In this document: piece by piece, positions 19,102 through 30,700 of the stretch
Layout of the letters: every line of letters begins with the position of its first letter
Position numbering within the stretch: the first letter of the stretch is position 1
Source: Gentiana macrophylla
Taxonomy: Eukaryota; Streptophyta; Magnoliopsida; Gentianales; Gentianaceae
Length of the DNA stretch: 64,000 nt
NCBI GenBank assembly: GCA_026214975.1
Contig: CM047805.1
Location: 192,581,620 to 192,645,619, forward strand
Direction of reading: 5' to 3'
Translations under genes and position numbers: made by a program
The notes under the pieces: generated by a model
The model's database searches: none
The model's input: the letters and a program-made list of their open reading frames with translations, nothing else
Told to the model about the DNA's origin: nothing

Positions 19102-20663
19102 TGTCACGGATTTTATTAACACAAAACAAACAAGTAATAATCCGGTTAACCTCAAGTATAAGGATCGTAGTAATAGTGGTTAATGCCGGGTCGATCTTAC
19201 GGGAAACTGGCGATTGCTAACCCTAGTTTCTGTTTAACTAACTAACCTATGTCATGATTACTAAACTAAACAGATATGAAAACAGTAAATAATTCACAAG
19301 GAAGATAACAATAACGTAAACTGGACAGAAGATCGAGATCTAAAGCCAGGAAAGGTACGGGTTGCGAACTATTAAACTAAACTAAACCTAATATGCAATA
19401 AAAGACTACTTAAGCTAAACAATTCAAATTCAAGGGGTTTAAATCAATAGGTTACGAACGAACAAGCAATTGATCCACCTATCCTACAACTATCAATTTT
19501 GATCTAGATTATCTCGTGATTTCTAACCAAGTTGTGATTCACCTAACCAAGGTACGAACTCCAAATTTCTTAGACAAGTTCTCCTATCAATCTTTTATCT
19601 TTCGATCTAAAGATTAACGCTTTCAAATCAAGGTGTGAAATCTCTCAATTTCTAACCTAGAGATCTAACCTAATAACTCTCGTTGATTAGATTTAAGATC
19701 TATTCTTTATCACGGTGATCTAAAGTTTAACATGATTTTTATCAACATAAACAATCAACATGCAAAGATCTTTCGATATAAATTGCATAACAACATGAAA
19801 GACATGATAAAGAAACAACTTGAATTAAAATACTCACAAGATAACCAAGAACAAAACTGAATCGTTGATTGGATGGCTTCACAATGCTTGTTCAATGGAG
19901 GTCTAGCCTCTTAGCATCTTCCTCGAAACTCGAATTGTTTAGAATAAAAGTGCATAAAAGAATCTAAAGAAAAAAACTGTTTGTAAACTAAAGAAAAACG
20001 CAGCTTAGCCGCCCCTAGGGTTTTGGGTTCGAATATGTATATCCTATGTGGAGAAAACCGCAGCTATTTATAGATATTAAAGTCGGTTCAGCAAAGTCGG
20101 CGGCTGGACGCCTGTCTGGAAAGGTTGAACGCCCGTCCGGCTTATGTAAACTTCTTGAGTCGGGCGAAGTGGATCGACGCCCGTCCTTCTTTAAATTGGG
20201 CCTTCGTCCAGGAAAAATCTGATCATCACGAATGTAAAAGCTCCTCACGGGCGCTCGTCCAGATGTCAACGCCCGTCTACTCGGACGCCGATTCAAGATC
20301 TTTGGGCGCTTGATTCAAGGTCGACTTCATCTTGATTCTTCATCTCTATCTCCTTTTATCACATCAAATCATCATTATCTTTTTATCATCAATGAAATTC
20401 GACTCTTATCTCTTCTTGATCAACATTTGAGCATCAAACATGTACCTATAACACATTAAAACATCGCAAAATGTAATATCGTCCAAATAATCATGAAAAT
20501 CACAATTCAAACACCAAAATTAACCAATTTTACGATTAACTCATTAAAAACCTCATTCGCTTAATAAATCTATTAAACACCCGTTTCTCATGCAAATTAA
20601 GCGAATACGAGGGAAAATATCATAGAATATAGCGTTATAAATCGTATAAATTCACCCTTAACA
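19102..20663 (-). repeat. 3' LTR of the two-LTR element (complete)
   Basis: 1562 bp, TG...CA termini on either strand (TGTTAAGGG / TGTCACGG). It includes a TATA box near 20062 and the ACGCCCGTC motif cluster upstream of it. An Arg/Pro-rich open frame at 20296-20015 lies across the promoter and is not a gene. Confidence 0.8.
20060..20290 (-). promoter_or_regulatory. LTR promoter with GACGGGCGT repeat cluster (left copy)
   Basis: On the minus strand a TATA box (TCTATAAATAG, about 20065-20075) is preceded within about 210 bp by at least five matches to GACGGGCGT or one-base variants (near 20109, 20132, 20176, 20252, 20269). Clustering directly upstream of a TATA box suggests a regulatory array. 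Confidence 0.55.
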
Positions 20664-20670
20664 ACTCCCC
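20664..20670 (-). other. PPT remnant between the two LTRs
   Basis: Minus strand GGGGAGT. With the preceding CTTG it forms CTTGGGGGAGT, the Athila-type polypurine tract. Confidence 0.65.
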
Positions 20671-22195
20671 CAAGTATAAGGATCGTATTAATAGTGGTTA
20701 ATGCCGGGTCGATCTTACGGGGAACTGGCGATTGCTAACCCTAGTTTTTGTTTAACTAACTAACTAACCTATGTCACGATTACTAAACTAAACAGATATG
20801 AAAACAGTAAATAATTCACAAGGAAGATAACAATAACGTAAAGCCCGATGGAAGATCGAGATCTAAAGCCGAGGAAAGGTGCGGGTTGCGAACTATTAAA
20901 CTAAACTAAACCTAATATGCAATAAAAGACTACTTAAGCTAAACAATTCAAATTCAAGGGGTTTAAATCAATAGGTTACGAATGAACAAGCAATTGATCC
21001 ACCTATCCTACAACTATCAATTTTGATCTAGATTATCTCGTGATTTCTAACCAAGTTGTGATTCACCTAACCAAGGTACGAACTCCAAATTTCTTAGACA
21101 AGTTCTCCTATCAATCTTTTATCTTTCGATCTAAAGATTAACGCTTTCAAATCAAGGTGTGAAATCTCTCAATTTCTAACCTAGAGATCTAACCTAATAA
21201 CTCTCGTTGATTAGATTTAAGATCTATTCTTTATCACGGTGATCTAAAGTTTAACATGATTTTCATCAACATAAACAATCAACATGCAAAGATCTTTCGA
21301 TATAAATTGCATAACAACATGAAAGACATGATAAAGAAACAACTTGAATTAAAATACTCACAAGATAACCAAGAACAAAACTGAATCGTTGATTGGATGG
21401 CTTCACAATGCTTGTTCAATGGAGGTCTAGCCTCTTAGCATCTTCCTCGAAACTCGAATTGTTTAGAATAAAAGTGCATAAAAGAATCTAAAGAAAAAAA
21501 CTGTTTGTAAACTAAAGAAAAACGCAGCTTAGCCGCCCCTAGGGTTTTGGGTTCGAATATGTATATCCTATGTGGAGAAAACCGCAGCTATTTATAGATA
21601 TTAAAGTCGGTTCAGAAAAGTCGGCGGCTGGACGCCCGTCTGGAAAGGTTGAACGCCCGTCCGGCTTATGTAAACTTCTTCGAGTCGGGCCGAGCTAGAT
21701 CAGACGCCCGTCCTTCTTTAAATTGGACGCTCGTCCAGAAAAAATCTGATCATCCTGAATGTAAAAGCTCCTCCTGGACGTTCGTCTAGGATGTCAAACG
21801 CCCGTCTACTCGGGCGCTTGATTCAAGATCTTTGGACGCCTTGATTCAAGGTCGACTTCATCTTGATTTCTTCATCTCTATCTCCTTTTATCACATCAAA
21901 TCATCATTATCTTTTTATCATCAATGAAATTCGACTCTGATCTCTTCTTGATCAACATTTGAGCATCAAACATGTACCTATAATACATTAAAACATCACA
22001 AAATGTAATATCGTCCAAATAATCATGAAAATCACAATTCAAACACCAAAATTAACCAATTTTACGATTAACTCATTAAAAACCTCATTCGCTTAATAAA
22101 TCTATTAAACACCCGTTTCTCATGCAAATTATGCGAATACGAGGGAAAATATCATAGAATATAGCGTTATAAATCGTATAAATTCACCCTTAACA
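20671..22195 (-). repeat. 5' LTR of the two-LTR element (3' end truncated)
   Basis: 1525 bp, nearly identical to 19153-20663, with the few visible differences mainly in the motif cluster. It lacks the last about 51 bp of the complete LTR. Confidence 0.8.
21588..21812 (-). promoter_or_regulatory. LTR promoter with GACGGGCGT repeat cluster (right copy)
   Basis: Same TATA box (about 21592-21602). Six ACGCCCGTC-like sites on the plus strand (near 21629, 21652, 21705, 21727, 21777, 21798) lie upstream in the direction of transcription. Confidence 0.55.
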
Positions 22196-22200
22196 CTCGT
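22196..22200. repeat. target-site duplication CTCGT (right)
   Basis: Matches 19097-19101. Confidence 0.85.
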
Positions 22201-23532
22201 CCGCGAGCAAAGTATCAAGGCGGAATGTACCTCCAAGAGCAATCCCATCAACTACCACATATTCAATTTCCGGTAGAAACATACATTAATCCACAATCCA
22301 TAAGCTTCCCATTAATCACTACTTATCATGCATCAATGTGTCGTGTGATGAATCAGTCGTGATAGTGCGTTCGTGAAGAGAATCAAGTTGTATTAACCAC
22401 ACAATCTTAACTTACCTGTGCATACACTTACTCATCTTGCCTTCAGACTTGGTAACACAACATGGTACCTTAATTGGGTTGGGCGGACTCGGGGACTAAG
22501 CATCGCTCTTAAGTCCTCGTTTGTTTCTTTTTATGCGAAGGTCGTGCCCTTTTTACACGAGTTCGCTTCCCTCACTGCCTTTATTGCATATATTTTTTCA
22601 TTTTTTTCCTCTTTTTTTCATCTTTCTTTTTGGCAGATTTCCTCACCTTTTTCTCTTTCTCTCACAAGTCCGTTTGTCCCGGTTACCTTTCGGCATCCAA
22701 GTTGCTTCCCTCGTCTTACAACAATTTGTTAATGTATATAGACAGACAAATAATGATTCCCGGTTAAAACAACTCATCATCTAATCTTAAACACTTCTCA
22801 CTCAGATTATGTGCTCAAATATTGATTGCAATGATAGAATAATAATTAATAAGTTACTACTTCACGCAACATAACATACGCTCATGCTTCCATACTAAAT
22901 TGAATATGCTATAGCTTACTTCAAATTGAACTTGGGCTCCTTTTCTACCAATTCCTTACTCGAAAACGTGCAATAAACAAGATAAAAACAGTGTTTTTTT
23001 TTAAATTTCAAATTATTCCCTTTTTCAATTATCCAGCTAAGACGCCTACCCCCTACTTATTATAGACATTGTCCCCAATGACTAATAATAATGAAAGAAG
23101 AAGGTACTTAGCTCTGGAAATTCCGCTGAGGCAAAACGAATCCCGGAGCAGAATCATTAGCTCCTAGGTCATTCCTCTTCCAAGTTGTTACCTGCTTTCC
23201 AAAATTCTTCCAAAAACTGTGAGTAACATGCGAAGGGCAATAAGAAAATAAGGTGGCGATAATCGTGCATACCGGAGGAATGCGCAAAAATAGTTTAAGC
23301 CATTTTATTCTTTTATCGACCTAAGCAAGACGCGAAAACTTTTACGAGGGTATCACATGAGAATCGTGAAGGAAAAAACCACATATATCTCTAGTCAGAT
23401 GGCTGAAGATATATGTGATGAAAAAACCCTGCGATTGTCATGCTACTTTATTGACTCAAAAATAAAATAAACAAAAGCAATAAATAAGGGTTTAGAATTA
23501 GTTCTGAGTTTATAGTCGCCAGCTCGACTGTA
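22201..23532 (-). other. 3' untranslated region of Athila-like element
   Basis: Lies between the integrase stop and the nested element. T- and C-rich plus-strand runs (22560-22700) give open frames without protein character. A 16-bp inverted pair ATATATCTC/ATATATGTG-like around 23383-23420 could form a hairpin. Athila elements usually carry a long non-coding or env-like stretch here; I see no env-like coding. Confidence 0.5.
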
Positions 23533-24854
23533 CTATTCATATTTTGGCTTGGTCAACGTAAAGACTTCCAACTCAGGGTTATACTTGTGCTCGAGGTAAT
23601 GCTTCAGCCTGTGGCCGTTAACTGTGAAAGTCTGCCTAGAGTATTCATGTCTAACTTCACGTGCACCTGAATTGAAAACTTTCGTGACTACATGTAGTCC
23701 ATACCATCTAGACTTCAACTTCCTAGGAAAAAGACAAAGACGCGAATTATACACCAGCACTTTATCTCCAACATGAAATGTGCGGTTTAGAATCTTCTTA
23801 TCGTGCAGGCACTTCGTTCTTTCCTTGTAAATCTTTTTTTCATATGCTTGAAGTCTAAACTCCTCCAATCTATTCAACTCTAGCATTCTCTTTTCACCGG
23901 CTAAATTCTCATCCATGTTTAGAAACCTCGTAGCCTACAGCACTCGGTGCTCGAGTTCTACCGGTAAATGAAATGATTTTCCAAACACTATCATATATAG
24001 TGACATCCCAATCATGGTCATATAAGTTGCCATGTACGCCCAAAGAGCGTCATCTAATTTCAAATACCAATCCTTCCTCATAGGATTCATAGTCTACTCT
24101 AAAATCATCTTACTCTCTCTGTCCGTGACTTCTACTTGTCCACTTGTCTGGGGGTGATATGCTGCTGCAATCTTATGTCTAACCCCATATCTCATCATCA
24201 ACTTTTCAAACAACCTATTACAGAAATGACTCCCTCTGTCACTAATTATGGCTCTGGGCACTCCAAACCTCGTCAAAATGTTTTTCTTAAGAAACCTCAG
24301 GACAACCCTAGCATCATTAGTAGGTGCAGCCACTGCTTCCACCCATTTGGAAACATAATCAACTGCTACTAGGATGTAACGATTTGATTCTGACGATGTA
24401 AATGGCCCAACAAAATCAATTCCCCAAACATCGAATAACTCCACTTCTAAGATACTTTGCAGTGGCATCTCATTCCGCTTAGAAATATTACCAGTCATTT
24501 GACAGGAATGAAAGGATCTTATAAACTCGTAAGCAGATTTATGAATTGTAGGCCAATAGAATCCACACTGCAGTACCTTTGCTGTTGTCTTGTCTGGCCC
24601 ATAGTGACCCCCAGCTTCTCTAGAATGACACATGTGCAAAATACTTGGAATCTCATCATCATGGATGCATCTCCTAAGAATGGCATCAGGGCACAATTTG
24701 TATAGGTAGGGATCATCCCAATGATAATGCTTCAGATACGTGAAAAACTTCTTCTTATCTGCATTATTGAATTCCGGTGGTAGGTATCTTCCTGCTAAAT
24801 AATTGACAATATCAGCAAACCAAGGGTATACCTTGCCCACCTTGATGTATGATG
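23533..24854 (-). pseudogene. Athila-like integrase
   Basis: The frame from 24840 reads MCHSREAGGHYGPDKTTAKV and then a degenerate HHCC finger. The core has WGIDFVGPF (Asp 1), IISDRGSHFCN (Asp 2) and HPQTSGQVEVTDRE (Glu), all intact. In-frame stops occur at 24094 (after KMILE) and near 23930 (HRVL, stop, ATRF). The C-terminal part from 23916 (EEFRLQAYEKKIYKERT, FHVGDKVLVYNSRL, KLKSRWYG) is open to 23533. The catalytic triad is present, but the protein is split in three. Confidence 0.85.
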
Positions 24855-26690
24855 TTAGGTTTGAGATTCAACTCGAGCTACCACTGAGACGGCAAAAAGT
24901 TGTTCATCAGGAAATCTTTCCCTGATCTTAGTCAGTTGCTCTTCATCCAGCAAAGTTAATCTCGACAGGTAATCAGCCACCTGGTTCTCAGATCCCCTTT
25001 TATCTTTAATCTCAACATCAAACTCTTGTAAGAGTAGAATCCATTTTAACAATCTCAGCTTAGAGTCTTGCTTGGTTAAAAGGTATTTCAAAGCTGGGTG
25101 GTCAATAAAAATAGTGACTTTCGATCCTATCAGATAAGGTCGAAATTTGTTGCAAAGATGACAACTAAGAGTTCCTTCTATAGTCGCATAATTCCTCTGG
25201 GCACTGTTAAGGGTACGACTGGCGTAATAGATAGGCCTAACTATTTTATCCTCCCATTGTCCCAGGGCTGCTCCAACTGCCGTGTCGCTTGCAACACAGA
25301 TAAGCTCAAAAGGTTTGTTCCAATCTGGTGCTACCAGAATAGAGGCGGTTATAAGCATTTGCTTTAATATGTTGACTGCTTTCTTGCACTCTTCTCCAAA
25401 TACGAAAGGTACATCATTTGCAAGCAATTCTATCAAGGATCTAGAAACTTTAGAGAAGTCCTTAATAAACCTCCTATAGAATCCTGCGTGGCCAAGAAAG
25501 GCTCACAACGTCTTTAAGTTCGTTGGGGGGTAACTTCTCTATTACCTCTATCTTTTCCCAATCAACCTTCATTCCTTTCCTTGAAATCTTATGACCAAAC
25601 ACTATTCCTTCTATAACCATGAAAAGGTATTTTTCCTAGTTGAGTACAAGGTTGGTCTCTTCATATCTCTTTAGCACTCTACTCAAATTGTCTAAGAATT
25701 TATCAAGCTATCTCTAAATATAGAGAAATCATCCATGAAAATCCTCCACCATGTCCGCAAATAACGACATCATGCACCTTTGGAATGTTGCTGGTGCATT
25801 ACATAGTCCAAAAGGCATGCGATTGTACGCAAAAGTTCCATAGGGACATGTGAAAGTTGTCTTCTCTCGGTCCTCAGGGGCAAAATGGATCTGATAATAA
25901 CCAGAATATCCATCTAAGAAACAATAAAATGCGTGACCACTTAATTTTTCCAACATCTGATCAATGAATGGTAGGGGAAAATGATCTTTACGAGTTGCAT
26001 CATTCAGTTTCCTAAAGTCAATGCAAACTCGATGTCCAGTAATCAGTCTCACAGGGATTAATTCATCAAACTCATTAGGTTGGATAGTGAATCCTCCTTT
26101 CTTGGGCACCACATGAATCGGGCTTACCCACTCACTATCCGCAATTGGGAAAATGATTCCCATCTCCAACATTTTTATGATCTCTTCCTTAACAACATCA
26201 TTTAGTTGTGGCGTCAACCTCCTCTGAGGTTGAGCTACTGCTTTCTTTTCAAGGTCTACAGAGATCTTATGCATGCACACCGATCGGGTTATTCCTCTAA
26301 TATCTGCAATCGTCCACCCAAATGCTCCTTTGTGCTCTCTCAGTACTCTTAAAAGTTCCTCCTCCTTTAAAGGTGATAATAACGATGAAATTATAAGGGG
26401 GATAGTATCATCTTGGTGGCTCTTCCAATGATGATCTTAACAGCTTACTAGTCAAATGTAAGTCAAAGAACTTATGCCATGAAGGTCCATGAATGGTTCC
26501 TCCTAAATCCACAGAAGATATATGCTCTATTTCTCGTACTTGACCTTCGCTACACCCAGGCCAGGTTTCCTCATAACTTTCTTCTTCCTTCAGGAGTAAA
26601 GTCTCTGCTACTTCAGGATCTAGTGCCACTTGCTGATATAGTTCAAAAACAAGTCCGTCTATGGCATCTAGCATGTAGCATGCTTCTCCT
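24855..26690 (-). pseudogene. Athila-like reverse transcriptase and RNase H
   Basis: A linker (26690-26408) leads to SICM-type MCMHKISVDL and QPQRRLTPQLNDVVKEEI. Next come VCIDFRKLNDATRKDHFPLPF, FLDGYSGYYQIHF and YNRMPFGLCNAPATFQRCM. A frameshift at about 25735 falls just before the catalytic box, which reads FMDDFS in the next frame. The RNase H part (25436-24855) has [22 protein letters not shown] and [13 protein letters not shown]. The catalytic residues are recognisable, but the chain is not continuous: at least three frame changes. Confidence 0.85.
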
Positions 26691-27485
26691 TCATCTTGAG
26701 CATATCTCATTCAATACTACTTTGTCCTCATTCACTCCCAAAATCAGCTCACCCTTATGAACATCTATCAATGTTTTACTCGTAGCTAGGAAAGGTCTTC
26801 CTAAGATTAATGGAACATCATGGTTAGCTTCCATGTCTAGCACCAGAAAGTCTATCAGGAATACAAACTTATCAACTTTCACCAAGACATCCTCCACCAT
26901 TCCAAAAGGTTGCTTCATAGACCTATCCACTAGTTGAAGGGTTATAGATGTTTCATTCAACTCTTTCATGCCTAACTTATAAAAGATGGAGAGTGGCATT
27001 AGATTGACACTAGCTCCAAGATCACATAATTCTTTATTTAGGCATACTCCTCCAATTGTGCATGATATGAGGAAGCTCCTAGGATCTTTACACTTAGGAG
27101 GCAGTTTGCTTTGCAAAACTGTCAAGCATTCCTCGTTAAGGCATATAGTCTCAAGGTCTAACAATTTCCTTTTGGTATAAATTGCTTTTTTCAAGAATTT
27201 CGCATACTCTGGCATTCTGGCCAGAGCTTCTACCAAAGGTATATTTACTTGCAACATTTTAAACATCTCTATAAACTTTTTATAACGCGCATCATCATTA
27301 TTCGGCTTATGTTTCCTAGGGGGATAGGGTAAAGTATCAGAATTAATAGTTACAGTTCCTGAAGACTTACCTGCTGACTGCTGCTGCTCTTCCGGCTGAT
27401 TTGCTGAATTTTCAGACTCCCGGTTTACCGGAGTAGTGTCCCGGGTTACCGGCCCATCTTTTTCTCCAGATTCTGCTGCGTTCTA
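26691..27485 (-). pseudogene. Athila-like protease domain
   Basis: MFKMLQVNIPLVEALARMPEYAKFLK, then the aspartic protease: DPRSFLISCTIGGVCLNKEL, active-site CDLGASVNLMP and DVPLILGRPFLATSKTLIDV. Athila-type elements often have DLGAS instead of DSG/DTG. The frame is the same as gag but separated from it by two consecutive stops at 27481-27486. After 26691 the reading changes frame into the RT linker. Confidence 0.82.
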
Positions 27486-28850
27486 TTAACGACTGCTTTT
27501 TGATTCTCCGTAGACAGTTGGTATAACTGGTCCAGGCAGTTCCTTTCCGCTTCTAGTCATGATTGCATTCACGTCCATCGGATTCTTCTCAGTATTACTT
27601 GGTAATCCTCCCGGAGGATGGGCTGACACTTGTTCAGCAATCTGCCCCACTTGGTGTGACGGATTCTGCACTAAGGCTTCTTGATTGGTCAGTCTTGTAT
27701 CATTCTTCTGACAATAAGTGGTGAAGTTTTTATTCAGCTCAGTCATGGATTTCGTAAGTTGATTGACCGTGTTGGTCACAGTTGAACTCATTTTATCCAT
27801 GAATGCTTCCCAACCACCGGACTTGTTGAATTGAGGCATGAATCCACCAGTTTGTCTCGGTCTCTATCCACCGTTTGAATCACTTTGTTGAAAACCCCCA
27901 GTAGGATCACTCAGTTTAAAACCAGGGTGGTCATGAGAACCTGGGCGATATCCGCCCCCATAAGGATTTTCTTGCCTCCCTATATAGTTCACGTCCTCGG
28001 TGTTGGTTGCTTCTATATCTTGTACTTTCTCAACTTTGGCAATGCGATCTTGCATTCCATATATCTTCTCATTCAACGCCATTAGCTGATAGAAGATCTT
28101 TTGAGACGTATCTTCTCCAAATACACCTTCAGCTACTTTGGCTGTTTCAACTTGATGTGTTCCCCTTTGACTTGTCAGTGCTATTTGCTCCAATTTCTCT
28201 TCGGCTTCTTCAGGTGATAGCAATGCAAAACATCCGTTGCTTGATGCATCAACTCTCATTTGCTCACTTGGCCATAATCCATGATAGAAACTATGCATTC
28301 GTACGGGCAAAGTGATATCATGGTGAGGGCATCTCCTCTGTGCTTCTTTAAATCTTTCCCAAGCTTCTTCGGTTTCAGTGGGTTTTTGCTTGAAATTCAT
28401 AATCTCTTGTCTCATCTGCGGTGACTTCCCAGGTGGGCAGTACTTATTCATAAACTTCTGCAACAAACCGGTCCAAGTTTGGATAGATTCCGGTGCTAGA
28501 GACAATAACCATATCTTTGCATTTTCCTTCAGAGTGAATGGAAACAATTTCAACTTGATGTTGTCACCCGGTACTCCGGCTGGTTTGACCGTGCTGACTA
28601 TCTCCAAAAAGTTGGTGACGTGTACACTAGGATCTTCGTTCATTCCTCCATGAAAGGTAGTGTAGTTAGTCAGCATTTGTATCACAATTGGTCATTTGGT
28701 TTCGGGTGAAATACCTCAGCTGCATCCTCAGGCTGAACAATTGTTGGCACAAATTGCTCAATCGTAGGCATTGCATAACTCTGTAGAGTTCTCCTATCTG
28801 CTTGTACCACAACTCCTGCTCCATTCTATCCATTCTGTCTGTTCTGTGCG
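27486..28850 (-). pseudogene. Athila-like gag, 5' part cut by element C1
   Basis: Capsid region: NFLEIVSTVKPAGVPGDNIK, LKLFPFTLKENAKIWLLSL, LLQKFMNKYCPPGKSPQMRQ, EEAWERFKEAQRRCPHHDI and FYHGLWPSEQMRVDASS are the standard Athila gag motifs. A stop at 27864 splits it from the C-terminal part (MPQFNKSGGWEAFMDK ... VNAIMTRSGKEL). A frame change near 28690 affects the N-terminal side, and the sequence ends at 28850-28856 where the LTR of C1 begins. Confidence 0.85.
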
Positions 28851-28856
28851 GTTGGT

Positions 28857-30532
28857 CCCTTGAAAAGGCTTTGGTTAAGTTTAGAGGGGGGTGAATAAAC
28901 TTAACACTTAAAACTTTTGGAGTTAACAAACTCAAAGAAGTTCGAGTCAGCCGATCGCATTGCTCGATGGTCACGACAATCGATTTTGCTGACTTTGTTG
29001 CAGCGGAATATATTCAAGTTAAGCCTTATTACTTGTTGTTAAAGTATGATACTAAGTATTAGATACTCAGTAGTGTAAGTGTGTGATTCAGTTGGTAGTT
29101 TTAGTAAGTTGATGTACTTAATATACTTAATGTAGAAGGTAAATGCAGAAAGTAAGTAGGCAATTTTATAGTGGTTTCAGGTGGTGTAATCCTGTCAGTC
29201 CACTCTTCTCCTGTGATATTGGAGGTAATTCACTAAGGATCTTTGAGGTTGCAGTTACAAAAATCCTTAAGTTGTCTGTCCTTCACCAACAACTATGGCT
29301 TCACAAACTAAACACTTGGAACAGGTAAGATTGCTGCTCCAAAGTCTTCCACTGGTCCTTGAAGGGTAGGATTGCATCTTCACCAGCTCCACCACAAACA
29401 ACAGTTCTTGACACCTAAGTGATTCTCTGTCTTCAGCAGATTTCTTGTAAAAGAAAGTTTGAATCAAGTAAGTGATTCAGCTTTCAGCAGATTGATCAGG
29501 ATGAAATGATCAGCAGCTTGATGTCTTCAAGTGTGTAAACTTGATGTAAGTTGATAGCAGGTTACACTTGAAGAATTTTCTAGATCAGTAGCTTTAAGTT
29601 CAGTAGGGTCAGCAGGGTGATTTCTTGATAAGAATCTGTTAGCTCAAGATAGATTGTTGTTTTTCCTTGTTTTTCATCATCTGTTTATGAATCAGGAGTC
29701 CTTTATTTATAGGTGAGAATACTTGTGACTTATGTTTCAAATTCAAACATAGCCATTTCAGATTTGTCCCCATCTTGACTTGCATTCTGTCCATGTACAT
29801 AGTACTGACACTGTCAGTTTACTTTTTGCCAGTTTTCAGACTGTCCATCCTTTGACTTGTATCCATTGGATAAAACTCTGAATCTTTCCAACGTCCCTTT
29901 AATCTTGACCATTGATTTGTTGATAAAATCAAGTTTTGTTATCTATCATTATCCTTGTAATCTTCCAATGTAACCTTTGATTAAATCGAAATGTATGTTC
30001 AGCAGGTTCCTATGTATGTAAGTCTGTTGAAATACTTGTCAGTCAGCTGTCTGAAGTTTGCTGTGTTTATAAACACTTCAGCTGACTGTCTTTGATCTAA
30101 CTTTTAATTGTGAAGTTAGATTACACCAATTTGAACATAACTAAGTTCCAATCACCACCTAACATATGGAACTTAGACCTTGTACACAAGGTATATGTAA
30201 TCAGTTTAGGTCATCACAGACTTCCCTAAATTCTGATTCCATATCCTTGACTTTAAATACTAAGTTTGATCCCTTAGCCTTCAATAACTGAGTTTGAACC
30301 CTCAGCCTTCAGTCTTCAGTAGGTTCTTAACAAGTCTACTGACTCAGGTACCTTACTGACCTAGACAGGTATGCTGATGAAAGTCAGCTGACCTTTTACA
30401 GTGCTTGTTTGATCAAACTTATACAAAGATCAAACTCTAATAAGCCTATACATTTAATCTAGACATCTTTTTGCATTTGCTCTATAACAGCTAGTCTGGC
30501 ACTCGTCACTAAAACTTAAAATATGTCCAACA
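28857..30532 (-). repeat. 3' LTR of C1
   Basis: About 1676 bp. On the minus strand it starts TGTTGGACATATTTTAAG after the PPT. The other end is blurred (plus strand TGCGGTTGGTCCCTTG where C2 has TGTTGGTCCCTTGG), so the left edge may be off by a few bases. It has TATA at about 29704-29714 on the minus strand and is clearly homologous to the C2 LTR (for example GTGGTGTAATC and GTTACAAAAA). Confidence 0.72.
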
Positions 30533-30546
30533 ATTACCCCATTTTT
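30533..30546 (-). other. polypurine tract of C1
   Basis: Minus strand AAAAATGGGGTAAT directly before TGTTGG, preceded by GGCATCATC. The corresponding position in C2 reads AAAAAGGGGGAAAT. Confidence 0.75.
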
Positions 30547-30700
30547 GGTGATGATGCCAATACCCTATTTAACGCAAAGCAAAAAGGATAAAAACAAAAA
30601 CAGAACACAAATACAGTCATTTCTCATTATAATCAAATGTGTTCAACAATATTACAGACTAGATTCAGCAAAAGATAAGGAAATATGAAAGTCTGCTGAT

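Larger units (their letters stand above)
19102..22195 (-). mobile_element. internally deleted LTR retrotransposon: two LTRs with only PPT between
   Basis: The TSD CTCGT brackets two nearly identical direct repeats. On the minus strand: right LTR (22195-20671), seven bases GGGGAGT (PPT remnant), left LTR (20663-19102). The left LTR is complete (TGTTAAGGG ... CCGTGACA). The right copy stops about 51 bp short at TATACTTG and fuses directly to GGGGAGT. One deletion thus removed the end of the 5' LTR, the PBS and all genes up to the PPT, possibly through CTTG microhomology. The Athila-style PPT (CTTGGGGGAGT) suggests an Athila/Tat relative. Confidence 0.8.
17622..28856 (-). mobile_element. Athila-like Ty3/gypsy element, 3' LTR to gag
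   Basis: On the minus strand: gag (28850-27486), protease, RT, RNase H and integrase to 23533, a 3' untranslated stretch, the PPT at 19075-19088 and the 3' LTR (17622-19074). The gag capsid, DLGAS protease and YEKKIYKERT integrase tail are typical of Athila. The element is inserted into the RT of the Del-type element. It is interrupted in its 3' untranslated part by a two-LTR element (19102-22195) and in gag by copia element C1 at 28857. The 5' LTR is outside the window. Confidence 0.8.

Noticed and set aside
20015..20296. 93-codon Arg/Pro-rich minus-strand frame
   Set aside because: It covers the LTR promoter and the repeated GACGGGCGT motif, which produces the Arg/Pro repeats. The other LTR copy does not keep it open.
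22418..22784. Phe/Ser-rich plus-strand open frames
   Set aside because: T/C-rich low-complexity stretch in the Athila 3' untranslated region; two overlapping frames open at once and no motif.
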